A stretch of DNA of 64,000 bases from Pelodera strongyloides. Lineage: Eukaryota; Nematoda; Chromadorea; Rhabditida; Rhabditidae. The position numbers and the translations under genes are program-made. The stretch is taken from positions 62,001 through 126,000 of the forward strand of contig JAANDG010000379.1 of assembly GCA_036852015.1 (NCBI GenBank), written 5' to 3'. Below, piece after piece: positions 10,820 to 21,799 of this stretch. Below the pieces are notes generated by a model that did no database searches, was not told where the DNA came from, and was given only the letters and a program-made list of their open reading frames with translations. Numbering within the stretch: the stretch's first letter is position 1; every line of letters begins with the position of its first letter.

Positions 10820-12477
10820 GATACATTGTGACTTGATACATTTTCAGCAACAAATAGTGCCTTGGTTGGCTTTCATGAACCTCAATTTGGCGGCCTTTTT
10901 CGCACTACTTTATTTTTGAATGTTTAGACTTTTTGCACTACGACTACGGGTGTTTATTATAAATATTATTGAAAAAAAGTTATGCATGTGCATGTCTACT
11001 TATTCCACTTATTTGCATGTCTACTTTATAATACATACGCATAAGCAAAACCATACCCATCATGACTCATGGGGATATCTATGACTGTTTGGTGTAAGCG
11101 TATTGTAATTGCATTCTGTTTAGTCTGAACTTGAGCGTAGTCTGTGTTTTTGCCCATTAAAGCTACGGTAGGCCCGGAGTCCCCTGGGTACGTGGAGTAG
11201 CATTTTCATGAAATTTACACCAACGACCACTTATCGGACTTATCTTCAATTTATATTTGCAGGAAAGTTAAAGCAAAAAAGTACAATTTTATTTTGGGAC
11301 CAATGGCCATGAAGCACAAAAAAATTCACAATCGCACTAGTCTCTTGTATGGAAACATTCAGTTAGTGTTTGGTGGCTCAGCGAAGGCCAACAAAGTTTG
11401 AGTGTTGGATCGTGCTTGGACCTTTATCTACGGTATCTTTTGACGTCACTTCCTGAAGCACAATACGTAGAACAGATATTCTTTCCATTTTGCGTTACAC
11501 AATCGGTGATAAATTCTACGCGGTTATGTGGTAGCATTTTTTGAATAGCGTGAGTTTTTCAACGATCAAACCCTTGTTTTACCTTATGTGAAACTGGTGA
11601 GCTAATTGTGAATTTTGTATCATAGCACGACTATTCTTATTCGCGATATAGTTTGCTTACTGTAATTGGCATGTTTTCTATATTTTGGACTTTGGAGCCC
11701 TCTTGTATTTCATCGCTAAGAAAACAATACGAAATTTTTCCCACTCTTGTCCTCAGGGAATCCGAGAAAGATATTTCTACATGTTTTTTTTTTGTTAATG
11801 AGCCTAGCACACTTCTATTTATATGGCGTATCTGTTCTAAGATTAAGTATTGCCAAATAAACTCACTCGGTTTTATCCCGTATTTTTTAAAGAGTCAGGC
11901 TCACGAGACAACAACTATGGAGTAAATTTATTTTGCTAAACATTATGTTTTTATGCACAATTCTCTGATCTGCACAGGAAAGGGTAAACCCCGATTTCGC
12001 CACGGTTCTTTCAAAAAACCCCGATTTCGCAACGATTGTTTCAAAATCCCCTCCAAAAAGCCGATCAAGTCTTCGCCCCGATTCTTTAAAAAAAACCGAT
12101 TTCGCCACGATCATTCTCCAAAAACCCCCGATTTCGCCACGATCAAGGCCCGATTTTTTGACGGACTTGGTCGGGGTGAAATCGGATTTTTTGGTTTCCC
12201 ATGTGGGAGTGGTTTCTGGTGAGCGAGCCTAAAAAATCTCTTTTTTACGTCCCGTGTTTTCTACAGATAAAAATCACAAATGCATCTTACGTAAACAATT
12301 ATGAAACTGAAGTACTCATTCCAATAAATACAGGTCTTATTACTGTATGCGAAATTAAACAGCAACTAAGCAATTACAGCAAGGGCATACGCTGCAGATG
12401 CGAAAGTACATAGCTAATTCGTTATTTAATTGGATAAGCCTTAGGGTCTCGCATTGTAGGCATATACAGTATATATA
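10820..12477. other. intergenic DNA, no gene recognised
   Basis: AT-rich sequence. The only structured part is a tandem array at about 11985-12180. I see no exon chain or RNA gene. Confidence 0.5.
11985..12185. repeat. irregular tandem repeat around CCCGATTTCGCCACGAT
   Basis: CCCCGATTTCGC or a close variant recurs six or seven times at intervals of 20-35 bases, separated by TTCTTTCAAAAAAC-like spacers. The 89-codon frame crossing it is a by-product of repeats that contain no stop. Confidence 0.75.
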
Positions 12478-12920
12478 TCTTATTATATAAAGGAGAAGAG
12501 TTTGTCACGGGTTTGTTTTTATGTGCACAACGAAATCCCTTCATAAAGAAAATTCTTCGATCGAAAGAGCATACAAAACCTTTGCCGCTGGCGAGATTCG
12601 AACCCACAGAAACGCAGAACCTCTCGATTCACAGTCCAACGCTCTACCTGCTGAGCTATGCTAGCTTATCACAAGTATAATCCTCTGTCCTACATACAGC
12701 ACCTTCAATAGCAAATTTGCATGGTAGCCTTAGTCGAGTGGTGATCCAAACTGATTATTATACGTTTCCACAATCAGAGACGTGTGAATGTGTGGGAGGA
12801 GAAAGAGACGAGAGTTAACTTTTTAAATTGCAGCAATCCTTTTTTTAAATAGGGAAACAATCGGCCGAAGGCCGATTCCTCCAGTCGGAGAAGAGCCCGT
12901 AGGGCTCTTCGAACGGCTGG
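12478..12920 (+). mobile_element. non-autonomous Helitron copy 4, carrying a tRNA-like segment
   Basis: It starts TCTTATTATATAAAGG after an A and ends GAACGGCTGG before a T. The 3' terminal region has two perfect stems with 3-base loops: ATCGGCC-GAA-GGCCGAT (about 12866-12883) and GAAGAGCCC-GTA-GGGCTCTTC (12890-12911). The end structure matches the other copies although the interior differs. Confidence 0.72.
12584..12664 (-). ncRNA. tRNA-like sequence (pseudo-tRNA or SINE head), GTG anticodon position
   Basis: On the minus strand it has an intact A box (TAGCTCAGCAGG) and B box (GGTTCGAATCTC) and a tRNA-like anticodon arm with CTGTGAA, reading GTG (His). The anticodon stem has a mismatch, the variable region is too long, and the acceptor strands (GCTAGCA and CAGCGGC) do not pair. 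It is therefore a decayed tRNA or tRNA-derived element inside the Helitron, not a working tRNA gene. Confidence 0.6.
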
Positions 12921-13018
12921 TACAGTATACTTCCATTTGTACTTTTCCGTATTTAGCGTCTGCGGTAACTTATTTTGATATTTTGCGCCTCTAGCTTACA
13001 GTAAAATTTGAAAGCATT

Positions 13019-13197
13019 GAAGCGAAACACGGGCCGGTTTTTCAACGTGGAAAACCGAACTCTTACGTATTATGCTCATTTGCTCGAATTTAGCTCGATT
13101 TTTTATGCTAATTTATATTCATGAGGCATAAGTCGCATAAGCTGCATAAGAAAGCAGCTGTACTCAATGCGTTTCAAAAACCGGTCGGTATTTCGCT
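13019..13197. mobile_element. foldback element, family F, copy 1
   Basis: Left end AGCGAAACACGGGCCGGTTT, right end AAAAACCGGTCGGTATTTCG, inverted to each other. The interior contains TGCTAATTTATATTCATGAG, also seen inverted in copy 3. The TTAA edges are decayed. Confidence 0.7.
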
Positions 13198-13332
13198 CTG
13201 AAAAAAAATTGCTACATTTCTTCTGTCGTAAGCAACTTCAATCTTCTTTATTTTCTTTGATTGATGTGACTTAATGATCATGTGCTATTCTAATAACGAA
13301 TTAAAACATTAACTGATAGGGCTAACGGACCA

Positions 13333-16300
13333 ATGGCTATTCCTGGCATACGGCTTTGCACCAAGAGTTTCTGTATAATTGGAGTGTTTACTAATCTGAT
13401 GCTTATCTCGGCGATCATAGCCGACAAATCGACAATGTGTCATGGATATAAGAAAATGCTTTTCGTCGTCGCCTCTTATAATATTTACTATGCGTGTGTG
13501 CATCTTATTGTGGACTTGGTAAGTTCAACGTTATGGTATGTCGCTTGAGAGTTTGAAGGTTTGAAGGGACATTAAAGCGTAATACCACCCGATTTTTAAA
13601 ACGCGTCGTGGACAACTGCATTCTTATGCACTTATGCTAATTCGGGTCGAATTGGGGAGGCTTTTTATTCCATGTGTTTACACTCATTTGCATATGATGT
13701 ATGAAAATGCAGGTGTCGACGCTGGGTTTCAAAAACCGACCGGTATTTCGATTTAACGGTAAAATGGACGTAAGTACCTAAGGGTCTTCACCGTACGTGT
13801 CCGAAGATACGCTTCAAAATTATTTGAATTTTGGGGCATTTATACCCTAACCTACGAACAAGTCGGACAGTTGGCCTCTGGCATACAACTATCGTCAAAA
13901 TGAGAATTTACGTTCTTCGACATTAGAGCTTTCCAGTAATTCCAGTTGGTATCAATTACTTAATTAAAATTATAATAAATATAAAAAAACTGCCACTTTC
14001 AGGAAATTATCGTCGATGAAATCGGCGTTATAATCTTTAGTCGTCGTTTTTGGAATGCTGGTTATAATATCAGTATGATCGCTGTTTGTTGGTTTTTCCA
14101 CTCTTTTGCTCAATCGATTGTGCTACTGACTGTGCACTGTCTGTGCAGGTATTCTAAGATTACTGGGTGAGTTCATTTATCCTTGCCAAGTCCCAACCCA
14201 ACTTGACTAAATTGATGTCTTTTTCTTTTTTCAGCCCAGACAACCACACTAATTCAAACATTACGATAATATGCTCGCCTGTTTTGTAAAGTAGCATAGT
14301 ATTACAAACCCAGGCAGATATATGATACATTCAATACCGACCTTGTGGTATCAGTGGGCCGTGTAGCTCGCTGACTCCTGCTGCCTAGGGCTTTCTTTCA
14401 ATTACATAATTCAGAGTAAAGTAAGGCCTTCTATATATAGGCTTCTTGAATGAAAGCACAACTAACTATGGACATATATATAAATCTAGTCTTTCCCATA
14501 ATAATGATTTACTGATGTGTTTTCTCACAGACACTGGCGATTTTTATTCGAAAATCCTCTCTATATCATGCTCATCGCTGTTTGCTCTCTAGTCTATGCG
14601 TCTACTTTTGCTGGAGTCGCGATCTACTTTTTCCAAGTGGGTACCTACTTTCGTATTTAAAGCGAATTGCTAGCCTCTTTGGAAAATTTGCATACGATAA
14701 GCAAATCCTATGTATCCAATGCTAATTTTGTACGATTGCCGTGGACGATAGTACAAAATTATCATAGGATACATAGGATTTGCTTATCATATGAAAATTT
14801 TCCAAGGGAGCTAGCATTTCGCTTTGAAGCGTTACGGTTTGCGGTGTTGAAGCCTTTTCTGGACGTGCGGGCTGTGTAACCAGATTATTCGAAATCCGTG
14901 CCCTGCCCTGCAGAGATGGCACAGAATGATGCCCAATTGTGGTCCGCTCTACCTGTATACCTGTATACATATAAAAACCAAGTGTCATACCACTATAAAA
15001 TAAGAATTGCACATTATTTTCAGCCTTCCGAGCACGGTCACAACATAATCGCGTTGATAATTTCTAAACATGATGATCTTTCAACAGTAAATAACGTTGA
15101 AGATCTGGGATATCTTGGTGCTATCTTGCAGGTATACGAGCAACATTATTTAAAAAAATACGCTCAGGTGAAAAAGGACTACTTTCTTATTGTTTTGAAT
15201 ATACAATGTTGTTTCGCTTTGCCCTTTTTTAGTCTTATTCAATTAAGGTTTTCAAAAGCTAGTTAAAATCGAACACTTGTTTTGCGAGAGCCTGACTGTT
15301 TGACCATTAGTGTGGAGTTGTTTCACTTATGGATTTATGCTAGGAGATGGCAAACACAATTGTGAGAATAGAAACTGATTTCATTGGATTGCATTTTCAA
15401 GTTTGAATGAGCTACTCCAATATGTTGTTTTTTTGCCTTTTAAAATTTCTTTTAGGTTGGTAACTCTGAAGAGACTTATACGAACACTGGGAGATATACA
15501 ACGGGAGCAATTCTATTTCTGCTAGGTTTGGTAACTAAAATTTCTTTTAGGTTGGTAACTCTGAAGAGACTTATACGAACACTGGGAGATATACAACGGG
15601 AGCAATTCTATTTCTGCTACTTCTCTCCTGTGCTTTTCTAGCGTCTTGCGTCTTGGCGATGAAATTGTAGGTTACTATAGTTTGAAGCTGTACGGTACAT
15701 TGGCTGCTACATATCAGGAGCAAACTCCACCGTTAGCCGGAGCGCGTTGTGTTTGCAGGGATTCACAGGTGCGCGCAAGGTGAAATGGGCGCACGAGCCG
15801 CGCGCTTGTGGCGCGCCTACTGCCAACTACAAAGCACTTGGAAAAAAATCAAACTACTCATTTAATTTCCGGTATCGCACGATCGGGAGAACTGTGATGA
15901 GTTCGAGCGCAAAAATGTTGTATGAAACAATGGTGCGAGTCCTCGTCTCACAGGTTAGTTTAGTTCACCGACCTGCCGATGATCTACCGTAACCCCAGGA
16001 GCATATCTATCGTTGAAATGGCTTGCGCACAGTTTAATTTCCAACAAAATTTAGGCAATTACACCGCTAATTTTCGGATATCTGCCAGTATTCTTTACAA
16101 TTTGTACCACCGCCAGTTCAGGTATGTGAAGAATCTTTTGTTTTCTACAACCAGGGTAAAAATGTTCCCTGTTGACGTCGAAAGCGTATGATGCGGCTTC
16201 CGCAAACTTAATTTCTATTAAATCGAGTGTTTCTATTCTACCGGCAAGGTGTTGCGAATTCACAGTATTGGTGGTATGTCGAGCTCAGTAAAGCGACCAA

Positions 16301-16794
16301 TTAAAAGAAACTTCAGGAGTGCCTCTTTACAACTTTGGTGATTACATTTTCATGGTTATAGCTTGTTATTCATTTGTCGACGCTTTGATGATTATCATTC
16401 TGCTAAAGGTATTCATAAAGAACAATTTTTTGTATAGTTTTTAAACCACCACACAAATGTACCGCACACACCCACGCCCACACCTACAAACACATTCACA
16501 CACAAATGACGCTCAAAATACAACGTCGTGCCTTGTTAGACTTATAACTTAAGATTTCCTTATTCAACAGTGAAGAGGATTCACAACTAATAGATGAAAA
16601 TAAATACGCCGTTGACAACATAATTTCAGTCACTGCGGAAACGTACCGTTCGATTCGTCTGCAAGTTTGTCCAGTTGTGTTTAAATCCACTGAACATCAG
16701 TCTGGACACTTTGGCCTGTCGCAGAGCCGGCCGGGTTGTGCGCAATCGTGCGTCGACACCTAAAAATACCGAAATTTTACATGCATCATCCTAA
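13333..16794 (+). CDS. seven-transmembrane chemoreceptor, Str-like
   Basis: G-protein-coupled receptor of the nematode Str/Srd/Srj group, expected in sensory-cilia membranes. Exons: 13333-13518, 14003-14166, 14531-14636, 15024-15131, 15551-15666, about 15890-15953, 16055-16121, 16317-16408, 16630-16794. The sum is 1068 bases (355 aa plus stop), normal for the family. Helix 1 contains CIIGVFTNLMLISAII, followed by a loop and YKKMLFVVASYNIYYACVHL. The third helix ends LLTVHCLCRYSKITG, the usual H-x-x-x-RY position. NVEDLGYLGAILQ precedes helix 5. AITPLIFGYLPVFF forms helix 6 with its prolines. Helix 7 is FMVIACYSFVDALMIIILLK, followed by a basic tail. The start of exon 6 is the weakest junction (acceptor CGGGAG, in phase but not a good consensus). 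Part of exon 5 is tandemly duplicated, and the first copy is unusable in frame. The gene may be functional or recently damaged. Confidence 0.82.
13572..13755. mobile_element. TTAA foldback element, family F, copy 2
   Basis: TTAA at both edges (13572, 13752). The left end AGCGTAATACCACCCGATTT pairs loosely with the right end AAAACCGACCGGTATTTCGA. It lies in intron 1 of the chemoreceptor gene. Confidence 0.65.
14657..14828. mobile_element. TTAA-type foldback element, family J
   Basis: Starts TTAAAGCGAATTGCTAGC. The right end is GAGCTAGCATTTCGCTTTGA, with the terminal TTAA mutated. The arms pair over about 75 bases, including GCAAATCCTATGTATCC against its complement. It lies in intron 3 of the chemoreceptor gene. 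Confidence 0.75.
15441..15619. repeat. 84-bp direct duplication over an exon boundary
   Basis: 15441-15524 is repeated identically at 15536-15619 (95-base period). Each copy contains the acceptor TTTCTTTTAG and the first 69 bases of chemoreceptor exon 5. Only the second copy continues into the rest of the exon. Confidence 0.9.
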
Positions 16795-17110
16795 CTTTGT
16801 GTTTTACAATTGGCAATCACTTGTAGCGGCTTAGCGTCCTATTTACTCGACAGCTGTTGTTCAATGGTCCCTGGGCGTAAAATGGTAGCTATAGATTCAG
16901 TAGCTTAGCTTCCCGTTCCTTATTTGCCTATGCATAATAAATCTGATGCGCATAAAATATTGCGAAGTAAATACCATAAATAAAGTCTTCAACGATTTCC
17001 CAATAATTATGAATATGGATGATATTGAACATCCGCCAAATTGATCAGTTTTTGAGTACCATTTTTGCTTTTCGATTTTCTTCTTTTCAACCCTTTTTTG
17101 TTTATGTTTT
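16795..17110. other. no gene recognised
   Basis: AT-rich downstream region of the chemoreceptor gene. A short GC-rich stretch precedes it inside the last exon. No terminator-like or RNA feature is visible. Confidence 0.45.
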
Positions 17111-20100
17111 ATAAACGTTTTACCTATGAAAGAAGATGCGTTGACAGGAACTCTTCAACAAATTTAAGCTGTCTCATATGACACACAGAAGTAGTCAACA
17201 TGTTAGCTTTTACTGAATCTTTCGCAACCTACTCTAGATGTCTGTCTTGTCCACTTGATGTCCACTCGCGGGCACTCTGACTTTTAAAGGGATTTAAACA
17301 GAGCGCACCCCGGAGTAAATAGGATCAGTTGAACTCCCCGAGCCAGCCCTAGGTGTAAACGTGTTCACCGCTCTCCCCTTTTCAAATCACATTCACAATC
17401 AGCCCAGCCGGGACAAAAGAACCATTTCACCGGAAACCGCCAGCACGATAAAATACTTAGTAAATGTCTTCCTGTATTTCAGCATTTCTATTTTTATTCT
17501 AGAACAGTTTTGTCATTATTGATCATATTAAAGGTTTCGGACTCATTAGTGACTACTCTAAGAAAAATCTTGGTAATAATAACATTCCATATTTCTGTCT
17601 TAATATAATTCGGCCGCCTAAAAACCGAGGTCCCCGTAATAAAATAAAACGTAGATTGTCTACTAATACTACTCCTCCAAACCTCTCCCATCCTACTGAT
17701 TTCCAAACACTTGTTTCTCTCAAAAACCGGTTGGCTAAATCTACTAAAAAGATCCTGGTTCGAAATTATTTCTCTAATGAACACTCTAGTTATTTCAGAC
17801 GTAATGTAGAAGCAATATGTGGCAATAGTTATTTCAGACGTAATGTAGAAGCAATATGTGGCAATTCTTGTGCTTCTAAACCTTTGAAAGATAGAAATAC
17901 CAAGCCGTCTAAACCGGATTTTCGCATCAAAATTCCCTTTATTTGTACCGATTCTAGAGGCTTTAATCTCAAATACGCCATAAATAGATTCATCCGTAAC
18001 ACTTTCATCTCTAATAATATCCCACTTCCATTTTTACCTCGTATTTGCTACCAAAATCAATATAGCATTCCTTTAGGACCTCGCTATTTAATCACAAGAC
18101 TGTTGCTAACAACCCTACTGTTAACCACGTTCATTGTAATTGTAAGGATTACCTTTCTTTTTGTAACACTAAAGAAAAAATCGATATCGACGGTTCTCTT
18201 CATATAATCTCTGGAAATTGCAAAATATTTGAATCCCGCTACCCTAGAGCCACAACTCTTCTTTCAAAAGGAACCAAGTTCAGAGAACCTTTTCCAGTAA
18301 AATACTAGAAGAACATTTACACGTACTTTTCAATGACTTGTCTAAAAACCTCAATGAATATACTAGTACGCTTAATTGTTCTCTTCCCATATGGGAAAAG
18401 TTAAATGAAGTCATCCAAGGTTTCGTAAACCTCATGTTAACTCTAACTGCTCTATTTACAAAGAAATTAACCATATTAAGAGACAGTTATTATTACATGC
18501 GTAGATAGGCGTCCGCTAACTTTTTTTCTCTTGCCCTCTTTTATATTCACACTTCCTTCATAAAGAATTGGGTATTGCTAAAAACGAAAACGGTTCATTC
18601 GAATATAAAGGTAACGATACTTACTCTCCGTATAATCTCGAGTCACAGGACAGCATTGTATCCCGTCATATTTATTATTCCAACATTCTTAATATAAAAT
18701 GTTCTGATACCGATCGCAAACTTCCTAACATTTACGCAGTTCCTAAATTGCATAAAAAATCGATTAAAATGCGTTACATCACAGCTGCTAAACACAACTC
18801 TCTCAAAAACCTTTCGATTACTCTTCAGAAAATACTGAAACATTTCCGTTTGCATTTTAAAAACTACTGTAATGCTAGTAAAACTTGGAGCAGTAATAAA
18901 ACTAATTTCATTTCTATAGATAATTCCATTTGCATTAGTAATTCTACACTTATACATCGTTTCCATAAAGTCAAAGTCTTGGACTTTAGTGTCTCTTTAC
19001 CAACTTACCTCATGATTGTGTCATTGATAGCATCCTAGAACTAACGATATATGCTTTAAAAACTCCGGTAAATCTCTTATTAGCGTAGGATTTAAGAAAA
19101 GTTACTATACTGATGCTCCGTCTACTAACTTTTCTCTTCAAATGAAGTTAAAAACATGGTACGCTACATAGTTAAAAATAGTTATCTAGTATTCCAGGGC
19201 ATTATTTTCCACCAGATCAAAGGAGTTCCTCAGGGAGGTAACTCTTCTCCTTTACTTGCTGATTTATCTCTTTGTATGATTGAATTAAATACTTTAAAAG
19301 CTTTTTGAATTCTTCCCTCGGCTATAAGATGTCCATGTTCAGATATATGGATGACATAGCTATTTTCTATAATGATGATAACATTCTCGATATACTTGAT
19401 TCCATCTATCCTAGCTCGCTCATTCTCGAAGCGGCCAATACTGTTGATTCCTCCGCTCCCTTTCTCGATCTCGCCCTTGCTAGGTCTACACATAATTGGA
19501 CTATCAATTTATACAATAAAACTGATGATTATAGTTTTGACGTTATAAGATTTCCTATGTATGACAGTCATATATGTGACCATATTAAAGTAAACTGTAT
19601 CCAAGGTGAAGTAATACGTATTCATAGATGTACTTCCCAGCTTACTTCTTTCAAATCCAAGATCCATTGGTTCATTATCAAGCTGCTCTCCAACAATTAC
19701 CCCAAAGAAGTTGTACTCAAAACTATCAAAAAATCATTTAATAAGTACCCTATTATTAGTCTTAAATACGATACCTCTACTAAAAGTCTCAACAGTTGGG
19801 TCGACAACCTTTAATTTTGCATTTCTGTCGATTCTTCCCTATTATGCAAAACTTTGTAACCGTAATCTACGACATTCTATTTTCACTTATGGATAACTTA
19901 TTCTTTTCAACAGACCACATAGTTCATAAACTTTACCTATATATTCTATCACTAGGTTTATGTCATGCACTCTTACCCGATCATACTACACACTACATCC
20001 CTTTCCCATTGCTCTCGTCCTCGTCTTGCATTGCTCCATACCCTTTCGTAGTACTTCTTACTTATTGATATATTCCTACCTAGTTATTTTGCTTGAGGAC

Positions 20101-20799
20101 ATATCCAAGGTTAGTTTTATACTTTCTTCTGCATTTTGTTTATTAATTCTCTACTTGTCCCTTTTTGTAAGGATATTCAGGTACTATTACACCCGCGGTA
20201 TCAAGGTTAGTTTCTTATTCGGTTTTACTATTAATTTTGTACCCTTTTTTACTCTATAACCTTATATGTTTCTTCACATACTCTATAACCTTTGTCTCTC
20301 TATCCCTTTCTCAATATCTACTTTACCTTTCTTTCACTCACTGCCTAAGCCTACCGTCATCGCACTGATGAGACCCAACGGTGGCAAAATCCTCGTATGC
20401 GAAGGGTCGAAACGGGGTTACCGTATTTCATATGGTATATTCATGTTAGTTTGTTGAACTTATTCACTTATATCTTCCCAATTTGTTTCCTCTTTTATTT
20501 GCTATTGACTCTCCTCTAACTATATTTTAAGAATTATTATACTTTTGCAACTTTTACCTCGATTGTTACCAATTCAAGTTGAAAACATTTAAAGTAATAT
20601 TTTTTACTTCTCTTTCGAATTAGGCACGCATAGATTTATTTGCAGTATGTTCGCCGAAGTATAACAGTGCACTAATATGTGATGACAATTATATAGGAAA
20701 TAAAACGTTCCTTCTTGTTTTCTCTGGGTGGCGTTTTCCCAATCATGAAATCCATGTGCACTCAAATTGGCAACTCAAACTTAAAGTGCGCGTGTACTC
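17111..20799 (+). mobile_element. decayed retroelement with Penelope-like/related reverse transcriptase
   Basis: The reverse-transcriptase polyprotein is spread over several frames. Recognisable pieces are a pro-RT block ending LLSKGTKFREPF (18255-18295), IYAVPKLHKKSIKMRYI (18729-18780, finger motif), GVPQGGNSSPLLADLSL (19222-19272), the catalytic FRYMDDIAIF (19338-19367), and FLDLALA followed by LYNKTDDYSFDVIRFP (19460-19557). PKLHK, PLLADL, YMDD and FLDL in this order are known from a reverse-transcriptase group common in marine invertebrates and related to Penelope-like elements. The exact family is not certain. At least four frameshifts and several stops show it is inactive. A 39-bp direct duplication lies at about 17796-17867. 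I saw no endonuclease domain. The outer boundaries were set by comparison with the deleted relative at 32558. Confidence 0.75.
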
Positions 20800-21277
20800 C
20801 AGAGCTAGACAATACTCAAGCACTAGAAAACATAATATTGACTTACTTATAGTCGCCAACAGCACCAAGTACATACTATGATTTTTAAGCAAATACGCAA
20901 TTACGCGACAAAAAAAATTAAAAAGTGCTAGCTATTTTTATATCGTGAAAAAGAGTGTGAGTTTTTGGTTCTTTTTTTATAAACGGCAAAAAGTGAACAA
21001 TTCATTACAGTAGAGGCGTGGCGGCGCATATTCTTCTTCTGAGCCAGTTATTTATTTAGAAAATTCAGAATCGGCGAAAGTAAACCGATTACTTTTGAAG
21101 ACCAACAAAGAAAGATTTACTTTTTTTTTACTGATTTTAAGTAAAATAACGCAATTCAAAGCAGAACCAAAAAATTGCCAACACAGAAGCTTGTGCTGCT
21201 GCCCACATATAACTCTTTATTCAAGCAATACGATTTAACAAACAAAAAAGAGATAAACACACACGGGCTAGGCGCGT

Positions 21278-21729
21278 TTAAAGGAAGAGGCCCACGAGAA
21301 AAAAGTTTTTCCCATGTTACTTGCACAGAATGTTCGGAATTTCAGAAATATTACTGTGAAAACCGCATTTCTTTACGCCTACAACTCGCAGTGATATTCC
21401 CCGGCAAACTGTTCGGTCAGGTACCGTAGTGAGAATCATTTTGTGCTCTTTTCGGGTATTAAAGTATTGGAAACGCTTTGTTATAATGGTAGGAATGTTT
21501 TTCATTCGTTTAACAAATTATGTAGGGAAAGAATGCTAATGGATGGACATAAACCGTAAAAACGTATTTTAACCCTTTTGACTACGGTATCTGGCCGAAC
21601 TGTTTGCCGTGAAATATCTCTGCGAGTTCAAGGCATAAAGAAATGCGGTTTTCACGGTAATATTTCTGAAATCCCGGACGTTCTGTTCAAGCAAAGCAAA
21701 AACAACTTTTTTCTCGTGGGCCTCTCCCA
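21278..21729. mobile_element. TTAA foldback element, family D, copy 2
   Basis: TTAAAGGAAGAGGCCCACGA at the left and TCGTGGGCCTCTCCC at the right, with the right TTAA lost. The inner inverted motifs GAATTTCAGAAATATTAC and GTAATATTTCTGAAATCC match the layout of copy 1 at 9600. Confidence 0.8.
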
Positions 21730-21799
21730 GCTACGCACGCGGTGCGAAAATACAAAACAAAGTGAAAAAATAATACTAAAGAGCGGAAATTTCGACGTG

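Noticed and set aside
11953..12222. 89-codon basic open frame on the plus strand
   Set aside because: It follows the CCGATTTCGCCACGAT tandem array; the coding look comes from a stop-free repeat, with no signal peptide or splice context.
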